This document shows positions 24,941-32,993 of a stretch of DNA of 48,341 nt, piece by piece (the stretch's first letter is position 1; the number at the start of each line of letters is the position of its first letter). Source of the stretch: Eubacteriales bacterium (GTDB lineage: Bacteria > Bacillota > Clostridia > Lachnospirales > Lachnospiraceae); assembly GCA_030524225.1 (NCBI GenBank), contig JAUNGV010000002.1, positions 44,671 to 93,011 on the forward strand, written 5' to 3'. The position numbers and the translations under genes are program-made. The notes under the pieces were generated by a model. The model ran no database searches, was not told the origin of the DNA, and saw only the letters and a program-made list of their open reading frames with translations.

Positions 24941-26356
24941 ATGTCAGAACAACAGGTGAAAAAGCCTATTAAAATTACAGAAACTGTTCTGCGCGACGCG
25001 CATCAGTCCCTGATTGCGACCAGAATGCCCACCGAGCTGATGCTGCCGATCGCCGGCAAGATGGATCAGGTTGGATATCAGGCCGTGGAGTGCTGGGGCG
25101 GCGCGACGTTCGACGCATGCCTGCGTTTCTTAAAGGAAGATCCGTGGGAGAGACTCAGAAAATTAAGAGCGGAGTTCAAGAATACGAAGCTGCAGATGCT
25201 GTTCCGCGGCCAGAATATCCTGGGCTACCGTCACTATGCGGATGACGTGGTGGAGTACTTCGTACAGAAGTCCATCGCAAACGGTATCGATATCATCCGT
25301 ATTTTCGACTGCCTGAACGATCTGCGTAACCTCGAGTGCTCGGTCAAGGCCTGCAAGAAGGAAGGCGGCCACGCGCAGGTAGCCCTCAGCTACACGCTGG
25401 GCGACGCGTATACCGAGGATTACTGGATGAGCATCTCCAAGGAAATCGAGAGCATGGGCGCGGATTCGATCTGCATCAAGGATATGGCCGGCCTGCTCGT
25501 GCCGTATGAGGCGGACCGCCTGATCCGCGCGATGAAGTCCGCGACGGATCTGCCGATCGAGCTGCATACCCACTACACCTCCGGTGTGGCGAGCATGACC
25601 TACTTAAAGGCTGTCGAGGCGGGCGTTGATATTCTCGACTGCGCCATCAGCCCCTTCGCGCTGGGAACCTCTCAGCCGGCGACCGAGGTTATGGTGGAGA
25701 CCTTCCGCGGTACCCAGTACGACAGCGGACTCGATCAGAAACTTCTGGCGGAGATCGCGGATTATTTCCGTCCGTACAGAGAAGAGTGCTTAAAGAGCGG
25801 CCTCATGGATCCGAAGGTACTGGGCGTCAACATCAAGACCCTGATGTACCAGGTTCCGGGCGGTATGCTCTCCAACATGGTGAGCCAGCTGAAGGAGCAG
25901 AACGCGAGCGACAAGTACAACGACGTTCTGGAAGAGATTCCGAGAGTCCGTCAGGATCTCGGCGAGCCGCCGCTGGTTACGCCGTCGTCCCAGATCGTCG
26001 GCACGCAGGCCGTGATGAACGTCCTGCTCGGCGAGCGCTACAAGGTGGCGACCGACCAGACCAAGGATCTGCTCTCCGGCAAGTACGGCAAGACCATCAA
26101 GCCGTTTAACAAGGAAGTGCAGAAGAAGGTCATCGGCGACACGGAAGTGATCACCTGCCGTCCGGCAGATCTGATCCCGAACGAGCTCGCGAAGATCGAG
26201 TCCGAGATGGCACAGTGGAAGCAGCAGGATGAGGACGTTCTGTCCTACGCGCTGTTCCCGCAGGTCGCTGTGGATTTCTTCAAATATCGTCTGGCACAGC
26301 AGGAGAAGGTGGATCTGACCAAGGCGGACGCAAAGACCGGAAGCTATCCTGTCTAG
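24941..26356 (+). CDS. oadA: Oxaloacetate decarboxylase alpha / pyruvate carboxylase B carboxyltransferase domain (5S-like)
   Basis: A 471-residue DRE-TIM carboxyltransferase that exchanges a carboxyl group between oxaloacetate/pyruvate and carrier biotin. The start TETVLRDAHQSLIATR is the family hallmark; metal-binding LHTHYTSGVASM and the ECWGGATFDACLRFL region are present, and GGMLSNMVSQL begins the conserved carboxylase part. The C-terminal biotin domain found in OadA of Klebsiella is missing, so it must use the separate carrier encoded at 23288. It therefore resembles the 5S subunit of propionibacterial transcarboxylase. AAGGAGTTT precedes the ATG. Last gene of the operon, followed by a terminator. 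Confidence 0.92.
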   Translation: MSEQQVKKPIKITETVLRDAHQSLIATRMPTELMLPIAGKMDQVGYQAVECWGGATFDACLRFLKEDPWERLRKLRAEFKNTKLQMLFRGQNILGYRHYADDVVEYFVQKSIANGIDIIRIFDCLNDLRNLECSVKACKKEGGHAQVALSYTLGDAYTEDYWMSISKEIESMGADSICIKDMAGLLVPYEADRLIRAMKSATDLPIELHTHYTSGVASMTYLKAVEAGVDILDCAISPFALGTSQPATEVMVETFRGTQYDSGLDQKLLAEIADYFRPYREECLKSGLMDPKVLGVNIKTLMYQVPGGMLSNMVSQLKEQNASDKYNDVLEEIPRVRQDLGEPPLVTPSSQIVGTQAVMNVLLGERYKVATDQTKDLLSGKYGKTIKPFNKEVQKKVIGDTEVITCRPADLIPNELAKIESEMAQWKQQDEDVLSYALFPQVAVDFFKYRLAQQEKVDLTKADAKTGSYPV

Positions 26357-26379
26357 CAATAAACTTTATAAGCAGTAGG

Positions 26380-26417
26380 AATCGCGCGGGGGCGAAAGTT
26401 TCCGCGCGATTTTTTTC
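26380..26417 (+). terminator. Intrinsic terminator of the decarboxylase operon
   Basis: AATCGCGCGG (26380-26389) pairs with CCGCGCGATT (26402-26411), followed by seven T residues. Confidence 0.92.
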
Positions 26418-26471
26418 ACCGTTTTTTCACGAATTCCCATGGGGAAAGGGGTTTCGGGACAGGCGCGCTTT

Positions 26472-26480
26472 TGATAAAAT
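26472..26480 (+). promoter_or_regulatory. Possible extended -10 promoter for the two-component system
   Basis: TGATAAAAT has the TG-n-TAAAAT form of an extended -10 box about 100 nt before the response-regulator start. No convincing -35 box lies at the proper distance. Confidence 0.4.
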
Positions 26481-26577
26481 GAACTGTACATGAGGCGGAG
26501 CGGGGGCAGGAAGCTGGCGGAGAGAGGATTCGCGGAACAAACGCGGAGAGGAGATTCGCGGAAAGGAAAGGCGCGGG

Positions 26578-27258
26578 ATGGAACAGCGGAAAATATTGGT
26601 GGTGGACGACGAGAGCCGGATGCGCAAGCTCGTCAGGGACTTTCTGGTGAAGAGTGATTTTCAGGTTCTGGAGGCGGAGAACGGCGTACAGGCGATTGAT
26701 GTTTTCTTTGCCCAGAAGGATATTGCTCTGATTATTCTGGACGTGATGATGCCGGAGATGGACGGCTGGCAGGTGTGCCGGGAGATCCGGGCGTATTCCA
26801 AAGTGCCGATCGTCATGCTGACGGCCAAGTCGGACGAGCGCGACGAGCTGCAGGGCTTTGATCTGGGCATCGACGAGTATGTCACGAAGCCGTTTTCTCC
26901 CAAGACGCTGGTGGCGAGGGTCGAGGCGATTCTGCGCCGGACGAACCAGGAGGGAGAGAGCGAGCGGCTGGAGTCCAGCGGGATTGTTGTCGATCAGACG
27001 GCGCACAGCGTGACGATTGACGGCAGGCCGGTGGAACTGAGCTACAAAGAGTTTGAACTGCTCACCTATTTCATGCAGAACAAGGGAATCGCTCTGTCCC
27101 GGGAGAAGATCCTGAACAATGTCTGGAACTACGACTATTTCGGAGATGCGCGGACGATCGACACTCATGTGAAGAAGCTGCGGAGCAAGATGGGAGAGCG
27201 CGGCGAGTGCATCAAGACGATCTGGGGAATGGGATACAAATTTGAAGAGGTAATGTGA
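26578..27258 (+). CDS. OmpR/PhoB-family response regulator
   Basis: A 226-residue transcription factor. The receiver domain has the acidic pair DD at 10-11, the phosphoacceptor Asp55 in ILDVMMPEMDG, Thr in VMLTAKSDE, and Lys in YVTKPFSP. The C-terminal winged helix of OmpR type is recognisable from LSYKEFELLTYFMQNKG, NVWNYDYFGDARTIDTHVKKLR and the terminal IWGMGYKFEE. It is paired with the histidine kinase downstream. GGAAAGG precedes the ATG. Its stop codon lies inside the first stem of structured element B, so ribosomes finishing this gene would run into that element. Signal and target genes are unknown. Confidence 0.95.
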   Translation: MEQRKILVVDDESRMRKLVRDFLVKSDFQVLEAENGVQAIDVFFAQKDIALIILDVMMPEMDGWQVCREIRAYSKVPIVMLTAKSDERDELQGFDLGIDEYVTKPFSPKTLVARVEAILRRTNQEGESERLESSGIVVDQTAHSVTIDGRPVELSYKEFELLTYFMQNKGIALSREKILNNVWNYDYFGDARTIDTHVKKLRSKMGERGECIKTIWGMGYKFEEVM

Positions 27259-27388
27259 AAAATAAGCCTGATCGCTTATTTTTCACACCGAGTTTTGTGC
27301 CGGAGCGTCACAAAGCTCGTAAATGGCAGACGCAAATTTGACATTTGCGTCGCCCCGTCGCGCAAAGCGCTCCGGAACGGAGATTAAT
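27255..27388 (+). promoter_or_regulatory. Structured 5'-leader element, copy B
   Basis: P1: GTGAAAAATAAGC (27255-27267) with GCTTATTTTTCAC (27274-27286), perfect 13 bp. P2: CGAGTTTTGTG (27289-27299) with CACAAAGCTCG (27309-27319), closing the loop CCGGAGCGT. P3: GACGCAAAT (27329-27337) with ATTTGCGTC (27343-27351). The P2 loop is complementary to CGCTCCGG beginning at 27368, just before the kinase Shine-Dalgarno GGAG (27379-27382). The P1 left arm includes the stop codon of the response regulator. Confidence 0.78.
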
Positions 27389-29098
27389 ATGCGGAGGGAT
27401 ACGGAGAGGCGGGCGCGCCGGAAATCATTCCATCACTCGATACGGGCGCAGTTTGCGGCCGTATTTTTCCTGTTGGTGCTGGGGACGATTCTGCTGTGCC
27501 TGATCCTGAACAATTTATTTCTGGGGACCTATTATCAGAATGAAAAGCAGAGGATTTTCCTGAGCGCCTATGAGAGGCTCCAGCAGGCGGCGCAGGAGGA
27601 GGCGATCACCTCTGATTCGTTTGATGTGGAACTGATCCAGCTGACCAATACGTACAATATCGGTGTGATCGTAATGGACAGTAATTCCAAGACGCTCAAG
27701 TGCTACGCGACGGATCCGCTCGAGATGTCGAGACGGCTGTGGGAGAATCTGTTCGGAACGACGCCGTCTATCGAGGAGATACAGGGCGGAGGAACCGGGG
27801 AGACCCGGAGCGACGGCGGGACGGAGACGACGTCTGCGGAAAGCAGCGGCTCACAGGAGGAGGCAGAGGAAGATTCGCAGCCGGAGGAACAGCCGGGAGG
27901 GGATCTTCCGGACAGCGGAGATACCGTGCTGCTGCACACAATCAAGACGGACGGAGAATATGAGCTGCAGATCGTGCTCGACCGGAGAACCTCGACGGAG
28001 TATATGGAAATGTGGGGATTCCTTTCCAATGGGGATCTCTTTCTGATCCGCGCGGCGTTGGAGAGCATCCGCAACAGCGTGACGATCACGAACCGTTTCC
28101 TGCTCTACACCGGTATGGCGGCGGCCCTGTGCGGCACGGCGGTGGCGCTCTGGATTGCGGGACGCCTGACGCGCCCGATCCGTGAGATGGCGGTGATCTC
28201 CGACCGGATGAAACACCTTGACTTCAATGCCAAATATTCCGGAAAGGGGAAAAATGAGCTCGGAGAGCTGGGAGCGAATATCAACGAACTGTCCGAAGCG
28301 CTGGAGGAGACGATTTCCGAACTGAAAACGGCGAACAACGAGCTGCGTCAGGACATTGAGAAAAAAGAGCAGATCGATGAGATGCGCAAGGAATTTCTCT
28401 CCAATGTGTCCCATGAACTGAAGACGCCGATCGCTCTGATTCAGGGCTATGCGGAGGGACTGCAGGACTGTATCAACGACGACGCGGAGAGCCGGGAGTT
28501 CTACTGCAGCGTAATCATCGATGAGTCTGCGAAGATGAACAACATGGTCAAAAAGCTGATGACGCTGAATCAGCTTGAATTCGGGAATGAGACGGTCACC
28601 ATGGAGCGGTTCGACATTGTGGATGTGATCCGCAATTACCTGAGCTCCGCGGCGCTTCTGGCGCAGAAACAGGAGGTCACGGTGCGGATGGAACAGGAAG
28701 CGCCGGTTTACGTCTGGGCCGATGAGTTTTTTGCGGAGGAAGTCTTTACGAATTACTACAGCAACGCCCTCCATCACGTTTCCGGCGATAAAGTAGTTGA
28801 CATTCGCTTTGAACAGAAGGAAAATTGTGTACGGATCAGCGTCTTCAATACGGGACGGCCGATTCCGGCGGAAAGTCTGCCGCATCTGTGGGAGAAGTTC
28901 TACAAGGTGGACAAGGCGAGGACGAGAGAGTACGGAGGTTCCGGAATCGGACTCTCGATTGTCAAGGCGATTATGGACACGCTGCATCAGAGTTATGGTG
29001 TGATCAATTACGACAATGGCGTGGAGTTCTGGTTCGAACTGGATACCGGATCGGGACTCGGCACGGAGAATGGGGGCATAGATGGTAGCCATTATTGA
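27389..29098 (+). CDS. Membrane sensor histidine kinase
   Basis: A 569-residue kinase. A basic start is followed by a transmembrane helix at about 22-45, an extracytoplasmic sensor region to about 235, a second helix (about 235-256) and a HAMP domain beginning near GRLTRPIREMAVI. The HisKA phosphoacceptor is His342 in SNVSHELKTPIALIQGY; the ATPase domain has YYSNALHHV as its N box, LWEKFYKVDKAR and GGSGIGLSIVKAI as the G box. The sensor region contains an acidic low-complexity stretch (about 133-178) rich in Glu, Gly and Ser. The ATG at 27389 follows the GGAGAT of element B. Its end overlaps hisH by 17 nt. Stimulus is not deducible. Confidence 0.93.
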   Translation: MRRDTERRARRKSFHHSIRAQFAAVFFLLVLGTILLCLILNNLFLGTYYQNEKQRIFLSAYERLQQAAQEEAITSDSFDVELIQLTNTYNIGVIVMDSNSKTLKCYATDPLEMSRRLWENLFGTTPSIEEIQGGGTGETRSDGGTETTSAESSGSQEEAEEDSQPEEQPGGDLPDSGDTVLLHTIKTDGEYELQIVLDRRTSTEYMEMWGFLSNGDLFLIRAALESIRNSVTITNRFLLYTGMAAALCGTAVALWIAGRLTRPIREMAVISDRMKHLDFNAKYSGKGKNELGELGANINELSEALEETISELKTANNELRQDIEKKEQIDEMRKEFLSNVSHELKTPIALIQGYAEGLQDCINDDAESREFYCSVIIDESAKMNNMVKKLMTLNQLEFGNETVTMERFDIVDVIRNYLSSAALLAQKQEVTVRMEQEAPVYVWADEFFAEEVFTNYYSNALHHVSGDKVVDIRFEQKENCVRISVFNTGRPIPAESLPHLWEKFYKVDKARTREYGGSGIGLSIVKAIMDTLHQSYGVINYDNGVEFWFELDTGSGLGTENGGIDGSHY

Positions 29099-29705
29099 TT
29101 ATGATGCGGGCAATATCAGAAGCGTGGAGAACGCGATGACTATGCTCGGAAAGGAGACTGTGCTGACGCGGGACCCCGGGGTAATCCGGAGAGCGGACCA
29201 TGTGATCCTGCCGGGCGTCGGATCCTTCGGAGACGCGATGGACAGAATCCGCAGATACGGGCTGGAAGAGGTGATTCGCGAGGTGGTACAGAGCGATACG
29301 CCTTTTCTGGGAATCTGTCTGGGACTGCAGCTCCTCTTTGAGGAGAGCGAGGAGAGTCCGGGGGTGAAGGGACTGTCTGTGTTGCGGGGGAAGATCAGGA
29401 GGATCCCCGCAGGGACGGAACCGGAGACGGGAACTCTCCGCAAAATTCCGCAGATCGGGTGGAACAACCTTGCGTTCCCGAGGCAGGGCAGGCTGTTCCG
29501 GGACATTGAAGAGGGGGCGTATGTGTACTTCGTACACTCCTATTATCTGCAGGCGGAGAGCAAGGAGATTGTCACGGCGACGACGCAGTACGGCGTGACG
29601 GTAGAGGCATCGGTGGAGCGGAACAATGTGTTTGCCTGCCAGTTCCATCCGGAAAAAAGCGCGGAGGTTGGACTGCAGATTCTGACCAATTTCCTGCAGG
29701 TGTGA
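29082..29705 (+). CDS. hisH: Imidazole glycerol phosphate synthase, glutaminase subunit
   Basis: A class I glutamine amidotransferase of 207 residues that supplies ammonia to HisF in histidine biosynthesis. The N-terminus [17 protein letters not shown] is typical. The nucleophile Cys79 sits in [13 protein letters not shown], and the His-Glu of the triad are in QFHPEKS near the C-terminus. The ATG at 29082 is followed at once by the conserved sequence and overlaps the kinase gene by 17 nt in another frame, suggesting translational coupling. hisF follows after 33 nt. The other his genes are not in this window. Confidence 0.96.
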   Translation: MVAIIDYDAGNIRSVENAMTMLGKETVLTRDPGVIRRADHVILPGVGSFGDAMDRIRRYGLEEVIREVVQSDTPFLGICLGLQLLFEESEESPGVKGLSVLRGKIRRIPAGTEPETGTLRKIPQIGWNNLAFPRQGRLFRDIEEGAYVYFVHSYYLQAESKEIVTATTQYGVTVEASVERNNVFACQFHPEKSAEVGLQILTNFLQV

Positions 29706-29738
29706 CGGAAAGCGAGAAAAGCAAAAGAGAGGGATGCC

Positions 29739-30515
29739 ATGCTGACGAAGCGGATAATTCCCTGCCTCGATGTGAACAACGGGCGGGTGGTCAAAGGAAT
29801 TAATTTTGTCAATTTAAAGGACGCGGGAGATCCGGTGGAGACCGGCGAGGCGTACTCGAAGGCGGGAGCGGACGAACTCGTCTTTCTGGATATCACGGCG
29901 ACAAGCGATGCGCGGGCGACGGTGGCCGACATGGTGCGGCGCGTGGCGGAGCGGGTATTTATTCCGTTTACGGTGGGCGGAGGAATCCGCACGGTCGAGG
30001 ATATGCGGGCGATTCTGCGCGAGGGCGCGGACAAAACCGCGGTCAATTCTGCGGCGCTGCTGCGGCCAGAGCTGATCGCTGAGGGCGCGGAGAAATTCGG
30101 CAGTCAGTGCGTGGTCGTCGCGATGGACGCCAGACGGCGCAGGAATGAGGACGGAACTTTCGCGGAGGGCTGGACGGTTTACCGCAGCGGCGGGAGGATC
30201 GACACGGGGCTGGACGCGATCGAGTGGGCGAGAAAGGCGGAGACCCTCGGCGCGGGGGAGATTCTTCTGACGAGCATGGACTGTGACGGCACGAAGAACG
30301 GATACGATCTGGAACTGACGAGAGCGGTGGCAGAGACGGTGCGGATTCCGGTGATCGCCTCCGGCGGCGCGGGAAAGACGGAGCATTTCTTCGAGGCACT
30401 GACACAGGGCGGCGCGGATGCGGCGCTGGCGGCGTCCCTCTTCCATTACAAGGAACTGGAGATCCGCGAGGTCAAGGAGTATCTGCACGAGAAGGGTGTT
30501 CCGGTGAGACTTTAG
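29739..30515 (+). CDS. hisF: Imidazole glycerol phosphate synthase, cyclase subunit
   Basis: A 258-residue TIM-barrel enzyme that forms imidazole glycerol phosphate and AICAR with ammonia from HisH. The start [18 protein letters not shown] contains catalytic Asp11; the second catalytic residue Asp130 is in VVVAMDARR. Phosphate-binding segments VGGGIRT and [10 protein letters not shown] are present, and the protein ends in the usual VPVRL. GAGAGGGATG-type spacing precedes the ATG. It forms a pair with hisH. Structured element C begins 16 nt after its stop. Confidence 0.97.
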   Translation: MLTKRIIPCLDVNNGRVVKGINFVNLKDAGDPVETGEAYSKAGADELVFLDITATSDARATVADMVRRVAERVFIPFTVGGGIRTVEDMRAILREGADKTAVNSAALLRPELIAEGAEKFGSQCVVVAMDARRRRNEDGTFAEGWTVYRSGGRIDTGLDAIEWARKAETLGAGEILLTSMDCDGTKNGYDLELTRAVAETVRIPVIASGGAGKTEHFFEALTQGGADAALAASLFHYKELEIREVKEYLHEKGVPVRL

Positions 30516-30530
30516 GAGAATGGAGGATAG

Positions 30531-30667
30531 ATTGAAAAATGAGCTTGATAGCTTATTTTTCAATCCCGGGATTTGTGCTGGAGCGTTACAAATCCCGCTG
30601 ATGGCAGACGCAAATCTGAAATTTGCGTCGTCCCGTCGCGCGAGGACGCTCCGGAATGGAGATTATT
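30531..30667 (+). promoter_or_regulatory. Structured 5'-leader element, copy C
   Basis: P1: ATTGAAAAATGAGC (30531-30544) with GCTTATTTTTCAAT (30551-30564). P2: CGGGATTTGTG (30567-30577) with TACAAATCCCG (30587-30597), loop CTGGAGCGT. P3: GACGCAAAT (30607-30615) with ATTTGCGTC (30621-30629). The loop pairs with ACGCTCCGG (30646-30654), just before the Shine-Dalgarno GGAG (30658-30661) of the dipeptidase. Compared with copies A and B, base changes in P1, P2 and the loop helix keep pairing, including G-U exchanges. Confidence 0.78.
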
Positions 30668-32134
30668 ATGAAAAAAAAGAACTATTTATTGGAGGATGTG
30701 GAGCCGAAGAGACTGCTCCATTATTTTGAAGAGATCGCCGCGATCCCTCACGGATCGGGCAATGTGCAGGAAATCAGCGACTATCTCGTCGCTTTTGCGA
30801 AGGAGCACGGGCTGCGCTTTGTGCAGGACAAATTCCTGAACGTCGTGATTTACAAGGACGCCTCCGCGGGCTATGAGGACGCGCCGGTTCTGATTCTGCA
30901 GGGCCATATGGACATGGTCTGCGAGAAGCGTTCGGACGTCGCTCTGGACATGGAAAAAGAGGCGATCACGCTGCGCCGCGACGGGGATTACCTCTCGGCG
31001 GAGGGGACGACGCTGGGCGCGGATGACGGTGTGGCGGTCGCCGCCATGCTGGCAATTCTCGAGGATGATTCCCTGGCGCACCCGGCTCTGGAGTGCCTGA
31101 TTACCACGGACGAGGAAATCGGCCTGATCGGCGCGCAGAAGCTGGACACCTCCGTACTGCAGGGCAGACGCCTTCTGAATATGGATTCCGAGGAGGAGGG
31201 CATCATGACGGCGGGCTGCGCCGGAGGGGCGCACGTCAACTGCCTCCTGCCGCTCTCCTATAAGCACAAGCACGGCACGCCGATCCGGATCGAGGTGAGC
31301 GGGCTGCGGGGAGGCCATTCGGGAGAGATGATCGGCAGCGGCCGGGCGAGTGCCAACCAGCTGATGGGAAGGCTCCTTCAGAATCTGCGCGGACTCGGTG
31401 TTCTGCGCCTGATCGCCCTGGACGGCGGGACGAAGGACAATGCGATCACGAGAGAGTGTGCGGCGGAGGTGCTCCTTCCTCCGGATGCGGCGCACAAGCC
31501 GGTTGAGGCGGCGATCCGCGAGTTTGAAAAGACGCTGCAGACCGAGTACCAGTTTACGGATCCGGGCGTGACGATCTCCTATGTCTGGGAGGAGACGCGC
31601 AAGTGCCGTGTGATCGGCAGGAAATCGACGGACAGAGTGATCCGTCTGCTCTGCACCCTTCCCTACGGTGTGCAGGAGTACAATCCGGCCTTTGCGGGAC
31701 TGCCGCAGACGTCGCTGAATCTCGGCTCTCTTCATATGACAGACGAGACGCTGCGGGCGGAATTCCTCGTGCGCAGCAGTCTCGATTCGCAGAAGGAAAT
31801 GATGGAGAAACGGCTGGCGGCGATCATGGAGGAGTTCGGCGGAGAGGCGCAGATCGAGAGTGATTATCCGGCGTGGCAGTATGCCAAGACCTCCGCGTTC
31901 CGCGATCAGTGCGTGGCGACGTACCGGAAGGTGGCGAATCAGGAGCCGAAGGTCGTAATGATTCACGGCGGGCTCGAGTGCGGCATTTTCTCCGGTAAGA
32001 TGGAAGGGCTTGACGCGGTCTCCATCGGGCCGGACACCGAGGAGATTCACACGCCGAACGAGAGGGTAAGCCTCTCGTCGCTGGAGAGAACGTGGCAGTA
32101 TCTCGTGGCGCTGCTGGCGGATTTAAAGCAGTAA
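30668..32134 (+). CDS. pepD: Aminoacyl-histidine dipeptidase (PepD-like, M20C)
   Basis: A cytosolic zinc dipeptidase of 488 residues of the M20C class, which hydrolyses Xaa-His and other dipeptides. The metal-binding motifs are in order: LQGHMDMVCEK (His and Asp), TLGADDGVAVA (bridging Asp), TTDEEIGLIGA (catalytic Glu-Glu) and GLECGIFSGKM near the C-terminus. The lid domain lies between, around GLRGGHSGEMIG. The ATG at 30668 is set by the GGAGAT of element C; an upstream in-frame start would run through that element. Whether its position next to hisHF means a link with histidine supply is inference only. ung follows after about 125 nt. Confidence 0.92.
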   Translation: MKKKNYLLEDVEPKRLLHYFEEIAAIPHGSGNVQEISDYLVAFAKEHGLRFVQDKFLNVVIYKDASAGYEDAPVLILQGHMDMVCEKRSDVALDMEKEAITLRRDGDYLSAEGTTLGADDGVAVAAMLAILEDDSLAHPALECLITTDEEIGLIGAQKLDTSVLQGRRLLNMDSEEEGIMTAGCAGGAHVNCLLPLSYKHKHGTPIRIEVSGLRGGHSGEMIGSGRASANQLMGRLLQNLRGLGVLRLIALDGGTKDNAITRECAAEVLLPPDAAHKPVEAAIREFEKTLQTEYQFTDPGVTISYVWEETRKCRVIGRKSTDRVIRLLCTLPYGVQEYNPAFAGLPQTSLNLGSLHMTDETLRAEFLVRSSLDSQKEMMEKRLAAIMEEFGGEAQIESDYPAWQYAKTSAFRDQCVATYRKVANQEPKVVMIHGGLECGIFSGKMEGLDAVSIGPDTEEIHTPNERVSLSSLERTWQYLVALLADLKQ

Positions 32135-32260
32135 ACCGGAAGATGCCGTGCGCAGGCTGCCGTGACGATGGGAAGTCCGGGCCGGATGCTCCGGCAGAGG
32201 ATCAATTGGACGGAACAGACGAGACGGGCGCCGCGGCGTCCGTCCGGGGGAGGAGAGAAT

Positions 32261-32938
32261 ATGGGCGCGATTGCGAACGACTGGCTGCCCGCAGTCGGCG
32301 GGGAATTTCACAAGGAATACTACAGGGAGCTTTACACATTTGTGCGCAGCGAGTATGCTACGCATGTGATTTATCCGCCGGCGGACGACATTTTCAACGC
32401 CCTGCATCTGACGCCGCTCTCACAGGTCAAGGTGGTGATTCTGGGACAGGATCCGTATCACAACGCGCATCAGGCTCACGGACTGTGCTTCTCGGTGCAG
32501 CCGGATGTCAGAGAGCTGCCGCCGTCTCTCGTCAATATTTTCAAGGAACTGCACGACGATGTGGGATGTACGCTGCCGAACAACGGCTGCCTGACGAGCT
32601 GGGCACAGCAGGGCGTTCTGCTGCTCAACACGGTGCTGACCGTGCGGGCGCATCAGGCGAATTCGCACCACGGCCACGGATGGGAGCAGTTCACGGACGC
32701 GATTCTCTCGGCGGTGAACGCGCAGGACAGACCCATCGTCTATCTGCTGTGGGGATCGCCCGCCCAGAGCAAGGCGCCGATGCTGACGAATCCGAAGCAT
32801 CTCGTGCTCAAGGCGCCGCACCCGAGTCCGCTTTCCGCGTACCGGGGATTCTTTGGCTGCCGCCATTTCAGCAAGTGCAATGCATTTCTGGAGGAACACG
32901 GCGAAGCCCCGATCAACTGGCAGATTCCGAACGTGTAG
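32261..32938 (+). CDS. ung: Uracil-DNA glycosylase
   Basis: Family 1 UDG of 225 residues that removes uracil from DNA to start base excision repair. The water-activating loop GQDPYH is at residues 62-67 with Asp64; the uracil-binding segment has GLCFSVQ, and the Leu-intercalation loop is HPSPLSAYRGFFGCRHF. NNGCLTSWAQQGVLLLN is also typical. The ATG at 32261 follows GGGGGAGGAGAG, so it is preferred to upstream ATGs whose peptide is not conserved. Identification is certain. Confidence 0.97.
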   Translation: MGAIANDWLPAVGGEFHKEYYRELYTFVRSEYATHVIYPPADDIFNALHLTPLSQVKVVILGQDPYHNAHQAHGLCFSVQPDVRELPPSLVNIFKELHDDVGCTLPNNGCLTSWAQQGVLLLNTVLTVRAHQANSHHGHGWEQFTDAILSAVNAQDRPIVYLLWGSPAQSKAPMLTNPKHLVLKAPHPSPLSAYRGFFGCRHFSKCNAFLEEHGEAPINWQIPNV

Positions 32939-32993
32939 AAGCCGGAATGCGGAGAACCGGACAGGCAGAGGAAACAGAATAAGGAGGAGAGTT

